This document shows positions 22,377 through 32,937 of a DNA stretch of 64,000 nucleotides, one piece after another. How positions within the stretch are numbered: position 1 is the stretch's first letter; every line of letters starts with the position of its first letter. The notes under the pieces are model-generated. The model saw nothing but the letters and a program-made list of their open reading frames with translations, ran no database searches and was not told the DNA's origin. This DNA comes from Euborellia annulipes (taxonomy: Eukaryota > Arthropoda > Insecta > Dermaptera > Anisolabididae). Both the position numbers and the translations under genes were made by a program. The stretch spans positions 1 through 64,000 of the forward strand of contig JAKCPI010003277.1 of assembly GCA_023213315.1 (NCBI GenBank), read 5' to 3'.

Positions 22377-22557
22377 TAAATTTGCTTAGGGCCTTTTTCG
22401 GCGTCTAAGGCCATTTAGACCCCATCCCTATTTATTTCAAATGATTAGTAGCCAATTCAAATGAAATGAAATTTCTCGCTTGGGACGGTAAGTGAACCCG
22501 AGACCCTAGAAACGAGAAACTAATGTCTTCTCTCTGAACCACTGGTTACGGGCATTT
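22377..22557 (-). repeat. SINE-gamma copy
   Basis: On the minus strand: tRNA-like head (GTTCAGAGAGAAGACATTAG, GGGTTCACTTACCGTCCC), a paired TTCATTTGAATTGG/CAAATGA body and tail GGGGTCTAAATGGCC...CGAAAAAGGCC. Same family as 41105-41258. Confidence 0.65.
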
Positions 22558-22559
22558 TA

Positions 22560-24050
22560 TTACATAGATTTGTTCTAATATCGACTTTGCGATTTCTGCA
22601 AAGTATTTTCCGCAAATTCATGTGATGCAATATTTTTCTTTTTATAAAAATGAAATATGGTTGTTGATTGTTTTTACAAATTTTCATTTTTAATCTAACT
22701 TTGAGAATCGTCAATTAGTCATTATCATTATGTAATTTTTATACAATCAATAAAAAATTCATTCAATGGGTTTCATAAATTAATTTGTGTTTGATTGCTG
22801 GAAGATAGGCATGTAAAATAGAAAATGTCTATAGTCATTTGTTAATTTTAAGGGACTTTATGCATGGCCACTTACACATCTTGAATAATTTGTAGAAAAA
22901 TGCATTAGGGTTGTGTGGGATCACTACTTTGAGGCAAATGAAAATGAACAAATTTGGGTTATTAATAGGTTTAAAACCATAATTAAGATGTATCGCAGTA
23001 ACTAATTAATTGTGAAATTTATATTTGCTGGTAGTCCATACATCCCGTGGTCCCCGAACTTACATAGGCCTACATAGGCTATGCAGATCTCAATGCACAA
23101 TTAGTGACCAAGTAAAAATTCTTTCTACAAAAATTTCTCCCTTCTTCGGAGCCAATTTTATCAGTGAATGAACTTGGATAAAATTTCCTATTGTTGGCTC
23201 AGTCTTTGAAAGTTAGTGTTAAATTTTTTAAAATTTCGAGACAAATAGGCTATAGATTGAGATTTAAAAATATTGATCGAACTTCTTAGTCATCGTAAAT
23301 GTACAATTTAACTAATGGTGAGGGAGTCAGAAAAATACATCACCATTAAGCCTACAGCCAAAGTTCTTCATCAATTGTTCAATTTAACTAAGAAAATATG
23401 AGATTTATATACCTAATTTGCTGGTAAGCCAAACGTCTCCTGAACCCCCGGGATTCGTACCAGAGAACTTAAAGCCTACTTAAATATGTAATAATTTTTA
23501 ATGTCTTATAAACTAAAGATAAATCGTCCTAAAAGAAATTCAAAACAACTCTAAATTTTTTGCTCTTCACCCTGGCGTCTATATTTAAGAGTTCTTTTTA
23601 AGCTTTTAAAATTCCCCATTTCTTACTGATTGATATCCGTTTGATAAGAAACTCACTCGTTTGTTTGTCATTTGTTTGCCGAAGAGAATTGTTTATAAAC
23701 GGTCTTCGAATGACTTTGAACTTGTTTCAAAAAAGGATCAGCCAGTTGGCACATCTATCAGGTGTTCCTACTCCCAAGAATAGCTCTTACTCCTCTCTCT
23801 CTCTCACTCTCTCTACTTTGCTTTATATTTGAGACACAGGCTCTTGCCCTCGGCGACATCCGGGGTCCCCCCTTATACATAGGTCCCAATTAATAAGGCC
23901 TTTCAGACTAATAGGCTCTGAGCTTTAGGTTTGCTCACCTCCTCTATATCCGGTTGCACTTCTGGAAAATACCTTGTTTGTACGCATCCTGTCTGTATCT
24001 GAATTTTTTTCTTTTTTTAAGGAACCATTTTGATTAATATTTATTTTAAA
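22560..24050. other. mostly unassigned; SINE-like scraps
   Basis: At 23020-23075 and 23405-23480 are two related TTGCTGGTA...CC(G/C)...GAACTTA fragments that also resemble the tRNA-like repeat at 40773-40905. A 23641-23832 frame (...NGLRMTLNLFQKRISQ...) is protein-like in part but has no good splice pair. No gene assigned. Confidence 0.35.
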
Positions 24051-24127
24051 CCGATAGTAGCCTGGAGGTAAAGGCTTATCAATCAATATATAGAACTGTG
24101 ATTTATTATTTTTTTTGTTTTTGTTTT

Positions 24128-24221
24128 AGGTAAGTGTACATTCTTACGGATTTGCATGCTGAACTGAATTTAATTCGACTACTAATCCACATGAATTATT
24201 ATAATTTAACTCCAACTAAGT
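24128..24221 (+). promoter_or_regulatory. recursive-splice-like site with flanking pseudo-exon (copy 1)
   Basis: A long T-rich tract runs straight into TTTTAG|GTAAGTG: acceptor AG at 24128-24129 abutting donor GTAAGT at 24130. A second donor GTAAGT lies at 24220, bounding 90 nt with stops in all frames. This is the layout of a recursive ('ratchet') splice site plus RS-exon. A homologous copy with all three sites conserved is at 45875-45962. Function is inferred; it would imply a long plus-strand intron. Confidence 0.5.
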
Positions 24222-24229
24222 AAGTATAA

Positions 24230-24860
24230 ATATCAAAGATTTTTTTTTCATTTTCTCATTTTATAAAAACTTATTAATTTCTTTTTAAATTAAATTTTTA
24301 AATAGAGGAATGGGAGCTTTGATTTGAGAATGAACTTAAAATATTAAAAGCTAAAAAAGTAGGTTACCCTTTTCTTTAATTTCTTTTATTATAAATTTGC
24401 AACTATATAGTAGCTATGTGTTATATACCCGACTTCCTACTTCTATAATTACCTAAAAATTGGTTAAAACTGGACCCGACTTGACAAAGAGTGAATTTAA
24501 TATTTAAATTAAAGTAGTCTTTGAAACAAGAGATGGCCATTGAGACTATTCGAATTTGACTCTTCCTGTTGTTCTAAGGCACAAATAAAGACTTATCATG
24601 TTTTAGTTTGATAAAACTAAAAGATACCATAAAACTGACTAAGGCATCAAAGCAGTCTTTGGATAATATAGGCTTGGATTGAATATGAAATTTTGTATTT
24701 ATGGAGAGATACACTGTAAAAAATAAATATGAATTTTCAATCGTTTTTCATATACTGTCGTTCTTGAATTTTAATCGACCAATTTGTGAAATCAAATTCA
24801 TAGACTATCTTATTAAGTAAAAAAAAAAAAAAAAATATGAATCAAATTTAAAAAGGAAGA
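24230..24860. other. AT-rich stretch, nothing recognised
   Basis: No supported feature. Confidence 0.4.
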
Positions 24861-24869
24861 TATTCTTAA

Positions 24870-24962
24870 CAAAGTAAGTAAGTAGTCGAGATGGTAAAGG
24901 CGTCATACAATAAAAGGAAGAAACCAAGAGCTCGAGTTCAAACCTCTCGGGGGATGATTTTT
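24870..24962 (+). repeat. tRNA-like SINE head fragment
   Basis: GTAGTCGAGATGGTAAAGGCG (box-A region) and CTCGAGTTCAAACCTCTCG (box-B-like) with an extra arm between them resemble a Leu/Ser tRNA ancestor. The acceptor stem does not close as in a functional tRNA, so it is called a SINE relic rather than a tRNA gene. Confidence 0.45.
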
Positions 24963-24974
24963 TTTAACTAGGGT

Positions 24975-25690
24975 ATTTTATAAACCAGTTACATGTTTAT
25001 GTATATCCCTTGAAAATTTTTAACAGTGTAATAATAACAATTTGATCGGATTTTAGTTGAGATTCGCATCTATTTTCCCAAGAAAATGTGCTTAATTAAA
25101 AAATTATTCCTCATAATCAAATAATATTTACTTATTAAATAAAAAAAAATCAAGAGTTTATTAAATATATTGTATTGAAGGAATAAACTTTGAAAAAGGG
25201 ACATTAATTATCCGAAATGTCAACTTAAAAGTGATTTCTTATGGAGAAAAACAAAAAGATTTTTTTTTTATCTAAAAGAGAGTGTAGAGAAAGCAAAAAC
25301 AAGAACAATAAAATTAGATCGATAGATACGAACAAAAGTGGTTTTAATATTTCCTATTGCTAGCTTGATAAATTTCCCCCTCCCTCTCCTTTACCTTTCT
25401 AAATCCTCACCATCTGGCATTTAATATCAACGTTTTGTTTGCATTTGGTTTTTTTTTTTTTAATTCACCGTTTCTCTTTTATTTTCATTAAATCTTGTTT
25501 CAATTACCTTATTGTCTTTTATTAAATTTTTTTTATATGATTCTATAAAAGATAATTGTTTATTATCATATTCAATTATTTTACTTTCATGTACTTTTCG
25601 ATTATAATCAATGTTTTTTCATGGAATCCTAAAAGTGGTTGGAGTTTTTATAGTAATATTTAGCCTAACTCTACCAGAAATACCCGTATG
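24975..25690. other. AT-rich stretch, nothing recognised
   Basis: No supported feature. Confidence 0.4.
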
Positions 25691-25698
25691 TTAATGTA

Positions 25699-25776
25699 GA
25701 AAGAGAAAGTATTGCATCCATGTCAAAAATTCGATGTTAAGATGATGAAAATACACGTTTTGAGGTCCCCTAGTGC
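25699..25776 (-). mobile_element. HP element, 3'-end fragment
   Basis: AGAGAAAGTATTGCATCC, GTCAAAAATTCGATG and CGTTTTGAGGTCCCCT match the reverse complement of the family 3' end; truncated after that. Confidence 0.7.
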
Positions 25777-25879
25777 GGATACAATTTTAAAAACTAATAC
25801 TTTAAAATTTTAATTTCTACATATATTCTGGTAAACTACTACAGAATGCACCTTTAAATTACGAATAAGAAAAAAATCG

Positions 25880-25945
25880 TGTCCTGCGCTACCAGTCACA
25901 CCAGATTACCCCTCCCCCGAGAAACTCCTCTGGATCCGCCACTGC
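25880..25945 (-). mobile_element. HP 5'-tip joined to a hAT-type end
   Basis: CCAGTCACACCAGATT (25890-25906) is the HP 5' tip in reverse. It is followed by a G/C-run and CTCCTCTGGATCCGCCACTG, the complement of a CAGTGGCGGATCCAG hAT terminus. Only one end of each element is visible. Confidence 0.5.
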
Positions 25946-26372
25946 CCACCACCCCGTTAGTATTAAAATCAAGTGTTAATAAATATTTTTTGTATTGTTA
26001 AATTTCCATTAGTAAAATTAGTAAAAAACAAATAAGTTATAGTCCTATCTTAGATAGAAAAAAAATTTTCTAAGTAGCTATAGTATTAGAGTTTTACACC
26101 TTTTTACTTTCATAAATAATAATTTCTATTAAAATTTTTCACCCATAAAAACAATGAATGTAATAACCTTTTCAATCAAATCAAGGACACCCGGAGTTGC
26201 ATGTCCTATTTTGCTGGTCTTGACTTTATAATTACTCTATTGGAGACACTTGATAAAAATTTAATTTCCGCAATCGGCAGTCAAGTAACAAAAGTTGCCA
26301 GGAAATGTATTCTGTTTTCGATCATTTAATAAAGATTGAAGAAAAATATGATTTTTTTAATGACTTTTTTTT

Positions 26373-26484
26373 TAAATGGTGGTAGACAATTCAATTGAAA
26401 TAAATTTTACTCGCTTAGCTCGGGAAGCGAATTCCTTATCTCACACAAGAGTCGAGTATTCTACCACTTTGCTAAAGCCTAGGC
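26373..26484 (-). repeat. SINE-gamma-like fragment
   Basis: AATTCAATTGAAATAAATTTTACTCG and CTCGGGAAGCGAATTCC...CTACCACTTTGCTAAAGCC parallel the 41105 and 22377 copies. Interrupted at 26485 by the hAT element. Confidence 0.45.
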
Positions 26485-26594
26485 CAGGGTTCTCCAAACT
26501 TTTTCGACTGCGGCCCGGTACGTGGTTTTAAAATTTTTCGAGACCCACATCAAAAAACCATTTATTTACAAAACAAATTTTATTTTTTTAAAAT

Positions 26595-26650
26595 CAAATT
26601 ATAGCTACTGGGTCTAAATGGCCTCAGGTGCCGAACAAACCTTAAATTAA
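26595..26650 (+). repeat. SINE-beta tail fragment
   Basis: GGGTCTAAATGGCCTCAGGTGCCGAAC...CCTTAAATTAAAA matches the 3' end of the SINE-beta copy at 41985. Confidence 0.65.
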
Positions 26651-26663
26651 AAAAAAGGTGTTT

Positions 26664-26923
26664 CAAGCTGGTTTATAACTAATTACAATGATAAAAGAAA
26701 TGCATCTATGGTTTTTTCTTTTTTTATTATACTCAACACTCACGCTGAAGTTTCGATCCCGGTAGGGAGATTGGAATATAAGAAAAATCCCACAAATACA
26801 TTATGACCAGCCTCGATCCTCTGAAGATGATCCCTACCGGGATCGAAACGTCAACGTGAGTGCTGAGTATAATAAAAAAGAAAAAACCATAGCTACGTTT
26901 ATCTTCATTTCTTTTACCATTAT
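26664..26923. mobile_element. inverted pair of Penelope/hammerhead-type tails
   Basis: Flanked by an exact 12-bp duplication AAAAAGGTGTTT (26652-26663, 26924-26935). The left half on the minus strand and the right half on the plus strand share CCCTACCGGGATCGAAAC, GTGAGTG(T/C)TGAGTATAATAAA and the CCATAG...AAAGAAATG flank, so the unit is a palindrome with a ~60-base centre. The right arm has CTGAAGATGA, a perfect stem II (GATCCC/GGGATC) and GAAACGTC. Left-arm CUGAUGA is lost. Confidence 0.7.
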
Positions 26924-27344
26924 AAAAAGGTGTTTGTTCGTTTATTTCATACACAAAAATTGCAAAATAATTATATAAGAAAAATATAAGTAATTAAAAA
27001 ACTTTATGAAAATTATTTTATTTCTAAATAGCAAAATTTTTCTACAGCCCGATGCCGAGACGCGACCCATATTTTGGAAAACGTTAGACTAGGCGATATG
27101 AATAAATTAATTATACAATTTCCAACAATAGTTATCCATTTATGTTCATTCATTATTTTCCGTTTCTAATATTTGATATATTCTGTTAATTAAATAGATA
27201 TGGAATGCTAATTATCGAATAAAGATATTATATTATCCTATAAGCTCTCAGATACCCAAAAAGAAAATACAAAAATTTTCATGGGAAACTATAAAAACTT
27301 TTAGAAATTCAAGAAATCTAGGTTAAAAAAAAATAGCACCACGT

Positions 27345-27422
27345 AGCGATTCAGAAAAGATGCCACCCACCGAAGCCGAACGAAACGGAGAGGAAGAAAT
27401 TCGAGTATGCGGTCGTAAATAA
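27345..27422 (+). other. short protein-like frame
   Basis: A frame ending ...MPPTEAERNGEEEIRVCGRK and TAA at 27420 follows AG-type acceptors (AATAG, ATTCAG). It is GC-richer and charge-rich compared with its surroundings, but only about 30 codons long. Possible exon; not recognised. Confidence 0.2.
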
Positions 27423-27424
27423 GT

Positions 27425-28360
27425 CAAAATTCCAAAGTCGTATCCTGATACCGTCTATCCTTTTACTAGGTCAAAAAAAATTGTTGAAAATTCCGTTTTA
27501 AATATATCTTATTATCATTATTTAATGTCAAAGAAAGTGAAATTATATCAATATTGAAAAGATCTGCCAAATCACTGGTTTGTTGGATGAAAAGGCCTAT
27601 CATCTCATACTTTACGATCCCATTTTTTTTTTTTTTTCTTCAACTAAATCAAATATTTATTTCTCAAAATACGGAACTTTTCTTCAAAAATAAATTTATT
27701 ATAAGTTTTTAGACAAAACAATCAATATATTAGAGATAATTTACAAATTCTCTCTCTCTCACTCCCACTCCATTAGTCAGATTTTTTCTAGTATTCACTC
27801 TTAAAGTAAAAATAAAAGTTTTTTTCAAGAGAAACACAAATAAATTGAGTTCTCATGTTATTGTTTGAGTGTGAAAGGAATTCGTTTCTTTCTTCCATTA
27901 GGAAGTGGAAGGAAAACTCAAGCTCAAGCCATCCAAGAATAAAATTCATTAACTATTCATTCTCTTCTTTAGCCATTGAACAGCCAAGTTCTTTCCTCTC
28001 TCTTCCTTTTTCTTTCCTTATCCTTTTATTATAAGAATAAAAATAATAATCATCATTTTTCAATTTCCATATGTTATTTAAAAAAGAAAAATAATTCCTC
28101 AGTTCATTGTACTCTTGGGAAATTACATATGAAATTATACTCGGATGATCGGTGACCACAAGTTACGGTCTTTCATTTTTTTTGTGGTCATATTTTTTTG
28201 CCAATCTCTGAGATTAGATGAGGAATAAAGAATAAATAAACTGATGTGGCTAATACATAATTGAACCAAATAAAATCGTGATGATTACAATATCTTTCTT
28301 CTCTAGGAGCAGGTAAAAAATTTAATTCCCAATTGAATAGAAAATGATTTATATGAAAAA
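27425..28360. other. AT-rich stretch, nothing firm
   Basis: A TTCTCTAG|GAGCAG|GTAAAA arrangement on the plus strand near 28297-28316 is a tight acceptor-donor pair worth noting. Otherwise no feature. Confidence 0.35.
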
Positions 28361-28364
28361 AATC

Positions 28365-28548
28365 TGATTTGACAGGTCGCACAGCTCACAAATTTCTCTT
28401 ACTTTTGGTATTTAAAAGTTCTATGCATGTCACAACAGATTTTTTGTGTCGACATATATTTAATTTCTGGCATTACATTAGAATTCAAGATGTAAAACAG
28501 GAAAATATTTATATTTTGTTAGTATGACAACTATTTCTCCTATTTTTA
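28365..28548 (+). mobile_element. HP element, truncated 5' part
   Basis: 5' hairpin (TCTGATTTGACAGG...CACAACAGATTTTTTGTG) and body up to the ATTTCTCCTATTTTT segment, where it is cut by an inverted HP copy. Confidence 0.75.
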
Positions 28549-28850
28549 CTTTCTCGTATAGAGAAAGTATTGTAATCGTAAAAAAATTCGACTTCGAGAT
28601 TTTGATGTTTCTCCACGTTTGAGACCTCCCTGAGTCCAAAAATACCATTTTGGGCATTATGTCTGTGTGTCTGTGTGTGTGAAACACGATTGCCTAAAAA
28701 CCAAAGCAGCTAGATTGATGAAATTTTGTATATATGCTCCTTACACTAAAATTGTAGACTTCTATCAACTTTTGGAGTAAATACTTCACTTGTAAGTAGT
28801 ACTTAATAAGTTTTTTCAGAAATTTCGTAATTTTCAATTTCTTTGTTATA
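28549..28850 (-). mobile_element. HP-related element, inverted
   Basis: Starts ACTTTCTCGTATAGAGAAAGTATTG (stem-loop end) and continues TTCGACTTCGAGATTTTGATG, GACCTCCCTGAGTCC, GT repeat. The distal part (AAACACGATTGCC..., 28680-28850) does not match other copies, so it may be a subfamily. Confidence 0.65.
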
Positions 28851-28984
28851 TTATGATTAAATACTCATTTTAAAAAGTTTTTATTCTTTGGCATTTTTCC
28901 GAAAACTGAATACTTAGTTTTGAGATAATCACAGAAGAAAAAGAAAGGAATGAATTTGTTTATATTTACATGTATGCCTACCTC

Positions 28985-29372
28985 TATAGGCGCCGGAACT
29001 AGGGGGGGGGGGGCAAGGGTACATTGCAAGGGGGGGGGGGCAGAGGGGGGCAAAATTTCTTTTTTATTTCATTTAATTTTAAAAATGATATATTTTTACT
29101 TTTGAAAAATAAAATCTTCTAAATTAAAAAAAAATTAAAAGAGTAAGAATTTCATTTTTTTCTTCAAATTTTTTCCAAAAACTTTTGATAAAATCACTAG
29201 CAAATTTTTTAAAATTTCAATTTTATTAAAATTGTGATTTTATTTAAAATTTTTAAAGTTTTATAGTAGATTTGTTTTTGTTTTATACTATTTAAACATA
29301 TTAAATTATTTTAATTTTCTAAAAAAAATTTTTTGCCCCCCCCCCTGATTCAAATTCGTTTCTTCGCCTCTG
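28985..29372. mobile_element. hAT MITE (CAGAGGCG-type ends)
   Basis: 388 bp. Left end TATAGGCGCCGG and right end CGCCTCTG (complement CAGAGGCG), with G-run and C-run subtermini. Exact 8-bp duplication CCTACCTC (28977-28984, 29373-29380). It lies against the tRNA head of a SINE-alpha copy. Confidence 0.82.
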
Positions 29373-29626
29373 CCTACCTCCTATACCAAACGTCGCGGGT
29401 TCGGACCCAGACAGTCCGATGATTTATTTAAGCCATTTGGATACCAGATGGTTTAAATAGAAATGCCTGAACCCCCAATATATATATTAATTACAACGGT
29501 TATCGTCTAAAGTTTTAAATGGCTTGAGTTGCCGAAAAGACTGTGTGAATGTGTGTGTGTGTGAGTGTGAATGTGAATGAAAAAAAAGTGTGAATGTTTT
29601 TTATTAAAAAAAAAAAAAAAAAATAT
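29373..29626 (+). repeat. SINE-alpha copy
   Basis: CTATACCAAACGTCGCGGG, box B GGGTTCGGACCC, CAGTCCGATGA, the AAGCCATTTGGATACCAGATGG hairpin, TGCCTGAACCCCC, ACGGTTATCGTC, GCCGAAAAGACTGTGTGAA, GTGTGTG run, poly-A. The 5' head is missing or displaced by the hAT element. Confidence 0.85.
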
Positions 29627-29629
29627 TTA

Positions 29630-30070
29630 CATGTTTTTTAATGACACCTGTTCTAAATCTACCTATTCCCACCCCTCATCTATTATACATGTATAGACTG
29701 TCAAATTTCAACAAACATTTCATAAATGATAAATGTCAGATCAGGTAATTACCAACATAAAATCCTTATTCGAATCCCTTATCTAAAGATAAGAAATATC
29801 AATTTACTAAAAAGATAAATTAAATTTAACCTTCGGAAAAACTATAAAAATAAATAAATATAAATGAATAGTAAATAAGAATATTTGAAAACATTTATTA
29901 TTCTTTCAATAATATATTATTATAGAAATTTCAAATTTTGATAGGTAATAGACATTCTTAACCAATTGATTTATTATCCATAAAAATTCACAAATAATTT
30001 ACTGTTATTTGATTATAATTTTAAAATTCATGCATATAAAGAAGGAAAAATATTATTTTTAAATGAGTTC
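29630..30070. other. AT-rich stretch, nothing recognised
   Basis: No supported feature. Confidence 0.4.
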
Positions 30071-30083
30071 AAAAGCAATTTTT

Positions 30084-30263
30084 GCCCTCGGGCCTTGGTG
30101 TAGTGGTTAGCTTGCTGACCATTTGTACCAAGGGTCGCGGATTCTCATCCCATCTCATGGGACAATTCGTTTCAATTGGATTGGCTACCAATCCAATTGA
30201 AATAAGTAGAGACGGGGTGTTGCCTTTGATGCCTATAAAAGACCATAAATGAAATCTAAAAAG
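30084..30263 (+). repeat. SINE-beta copy with target duplication
   Basis: tRNA-derived head GGCCTTGGTGTAGTGGTTAG (box A) and GCGGATTCTCATCCC (box B). The body has TTCAATTGGATTGG / CCAATCCAATTGAA inverted repeats; the tail is ACGGGGT...AAAAGACC. 11-bp duplication AAGCAATTTTT at 30073-30083 and 30264-30274. Confidence 0.85.
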
Positions 30264-30320
30264 AAGCAATTTTTTTGATGTTTGGCAAAAAGCAACCAAA
30301 TCGGCACTATATACTAGTCC

Positions 30321-30360
30321 AGCGGTGGCGAACCTTTTTATATGGGCGTGTCTAAGATTA
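30321..30360 (+). mobile_element. possible hAT end
   Basis: CAGCGGTGGCGAACCTTTTT resembles a hAT terminal repeat; the opposite end was not found. Confidence 0.3.
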
Positions 30361-30680
30361 CAATTACTTTTTTGTCCAATCTCTGACTTGTAAAGATTAA
30401 TAGAGCTGTCGGGGAACTATTCTAAACCCAACTGAGTAATACTGCGGGCATTGCTTATTTTTCTCATCTTTCGTTGTAAAACGAGGATACAATTTGAAAT
30501 CTGATAATGTGCCCGAAAAATTCTAATATGTGCGTCCTATGTTATAGGTTCTTTCCCCCTGATCTAGTCCATTGGAATTCAAATCTTTATCTTTTGGCCA
30601 TAATAATGATTCGCTTTACTCTAAGCGTAAAAATTTCACAATCATCTATTGGCTTCTCATTATTATCCTCCATAATTTTT

Positions 30681-30843
30681 TTTTTTTTAATTTCATTAAG
30701 GTCTTCGTCAACGAAGGCCATTAGACCCCGTCTCTATTTATTCTAATTGGATTGGCAGCCAATCCCCAATGAGGCGGGATGCAAACCCGCTACCCTTGGT
30801 AGAGAAGGCCAGCACGCTAACCCCTACCCCAAGGCCCGAGGGC
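30681..30843 (-). repeat. SINE-beta copy
   Basis: Poly-T then AAGGTCTTCG..CCATTAGACCCCGTC; TTGGATTGGCAGCCAATCC; GGGATGCAAACCCGC (box B complement); GCACGCTAACCCCTACCCCAAGGCCCG (box A complement). Near full length, opposite in strand to the copy 0.4 kb upstream. Confidence 0.85.
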
Positions 30844-30930
30844 CTTCATAATATTAATTAGTTAGTTTTCTCTTTCTTTCCTGGCTAATTTCATTAACTT
30901 GAATTTCATTTTTATAAATTACCCTTTATC

Positions 30931-31125
30931 CACATTCACACAGTCTTTTTGGCAACTCAGGCCATATAAGACTTTTGACGATAACCGTATTTGAATATGT
31001 ATGTATTGGTATGTATGGTCCAGGCATTCTTATTTAAGCCATTTGGTATCGAAATGGCTTAAATAAAATCATTGGACTACCTGGGGGGGTCCGAACTCGC
31101 GACTCTTGGTATACAAGGACCTTTC
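30931..31125 (-). repeat. SINE-alpha copy
   Basis: Complement of the family: TTCACACAGTCTTTTTGGC, GACGATAACCGT, GGTCCAGGCATT, the AAGCCATTTGGTATCG..ATGGCTT hairpin, GGTCCGAACTCGCGA. The head is truncated near 31125. Confidence 0.8.
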
Positions 31126-31129
31126 GAAT

Positions 31130-32660
31130 TATTTCCTGCCTATACTTTATGATTATTATATTAAAAGGAATACGTAATAATTAATATCTTAAATTGAAGA
31201 TCAAAACAAGAAAAATTTCGTTTCCAAGAGGGAAAATCGTATGTAAGCAGTATAATTATTATTATACTTGAGTGAATTTTTATTTGCCTTTTAAATTTGA
31301 ATTTTTATTCGAAAAATGGAAAGATTAGGTATGAATTAATTTTAAGTCCCCAATGCGCGTAAAAAAAATGTTTTGGTGTGTATATATACGTATAAGTCTA
31401 ACGGTTTCCGTTATCACACCATGTTTATTTAATTAGATTTTACAATTTAAACTTATTTTCATTTGGGACTGGTATCGCATCACCAATACTTAAACATAAA
31501 ACAAGACTGATCCTAGACATATTGGCAAATGACCTGACCTAAAAGCCCGAAATACTAAAAAATATATAAAATTTTGCAAAATATAAATTAAATAACTCAC
31601 GCGATAGTTAGATCGTCTCTTACTTTTCTATCCTATTTTTTTTCTAGGGAAATCTAAAAACAGTTATGTCAAAAAAAAAAAAAAAATTTAATTATCTAAT
31701 TAAAAAATAATTTTCAGAGGTTCATGACTCTATCCGTTTTAATATTCAGTCGACCATAAAATGTTGACAAAATTATAACACACACAGATAGATACACGCA
31801 CACCACAGACTCAAGAGCAACTCTCCTGGAAAGAAATGCATTCAGCTTAGACTATATTAAGTGTAAATGGAAAACAGATGGATTTTTTTATTTATAAACA
31901 AAAGACCAAACGACGGCGGCCAACCCTGAATAAGGTTTAGGAGATGAGTTTGATGATCATCATTATATATATATACAGGGAGTTAGTTACTCACGCACAG
32001 ATCGTAAAATTAAATGAGTAAACGTTTTAATTACTTCTACTCAAACAAATTAGATTTAAAAGAAGAGGGAGAGGGGAAAGTTTGTTTGTAATTCTAAACT
32101 CTCAAATGGGGTGAGACGTTCACAGCTTACAGAGGTTTAAAAAAATTTTGTTTATGTGATAAAAGAGTGAATATTTGATATTTATTTTTCTTCTTCGCTT
32201 TTTAAAAATATATTTAGTAAATTCTTACAATAACAAACTGAAGTATATACAAGATAATTTTTTAAGGAGGACACAATTTTTTGAAAAACAGTCGGAGACG
32301 AAATGCCATTCCTCGCTTGAGTAACTCGTAGTTTCCAGCCAAATATTCCCCTAGCTTCTAAATAGTGATAACAATGATGTAGCTTGGCCAAGTTTTTTTT
32401 ATCTCCATTTTGATTTAATGTCTTTTTTTATTGATCAAACCTTTAGATCTTAGCCATATGCAAAAAAGGACCTAAGAAACTAGGCCAAGCTATACCATTG
32501 TTTACACTTTATCTTTTATCTTTATGGACAATTTTTAAAAAATAGGGATAAAACTTAGCACGTTTTTGATTTTTGATCTCTTCCACTTAAATTATTATTA
32601 AAGCTGGAGGCCAGAAATAAGGATTAGTTTACTAACTAGAGATGAACGCAGGTGAAAGAG
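31130..32660. other. AT-rich stretch with small hairpin and weak smORF
   Basis: A hairpin with TGGTGTG/CACACCA outer and AACGG/CCGTT inner pairs lies at 31373-31418. A 46-codon ATG frame (31762-31902, ...SRATLLERNAFSLDY...) is protein-like but partly built on an ACAC run. Neither is firm. 32182-32391 (minus) is an unsupported frame. Confidence 0.35.
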
Positions 32661-32673
32661 GTAGAGAGGAAAT

Positions 32674-32795
32674 AATTCAACTTCACTTAGAAGGCTACGG
32701 TCAGAGGCCGGTTGGCTTTGAGGTGTGTGTCTTCCCACCTCGGGTAAATAAACGGGAGTCCCGATAGGATCGGATCGTCCCTCAAAAAAAAAAAA
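32674..32795 (+). repeat. GC-rich retroposon-like repeat (copy 1)
   Basis: GGTCAGAGGCCGGTTGG...GAGGTGTGTGTCTTCCC, ACCTCGGGTAAATAAACGGG, AGTCCCGATAGGATCGG, then poly-A. An inverted relative lies at 50241-50355. The 3' poly-A suggests retroposition; family unknown. Confidence 0.55.
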
Positions 32796-32825
32796 ATTCT
32801 GGTCCCAAGGATATAAGAAAAAATT

Positions 32826-32886
32826 GTATTTCTTTTATTTATTATTGTCGACGTTTCGGTAAGACAATCTCTTTCTTCTTCAGACG
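32826..32886 (-). repeat. Penelope/hammerhead-type tail
   Basis: Minus strand: GTCTGAAGAAGAAAGAG...CTTACCGAAACGTCGACAATAATAAATAAA. CUGA-type core, GAAACGUC and AATAAA order as at 37.0 kb; core degenerate. Confidence 0.5.
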
Positions 32887-32937
32887 GATAAGTTTTCAAG
32901 TTTTATATAGAGATGAATGGCATGTATAATATAATAA

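Larger units (their letters stand above)
26485..27086. mobile_element. hAT MITE holding SINE and inverted Penelope tails
   Basis: Left end CAGGGTTCTCCAAACTTTTT; right end ATTTTGGAAAACGTTA (imperfect inverted). 8-bp duplication GCCTAGGC (26477-26484) versus GACTAGGC (27087-27094), one mismatch. Inside are a SINE-beta tail (26595-26650) and a Penelope-type inverted insertion (26664-26923). Confidence 0.75.

Noticed and set aside
23941..23963. 23-nt minus-strand microexon (CCAG...GAG|GTGAGC)
   Set aside because: Weak pyrimidine tract and too short to judge by eye.
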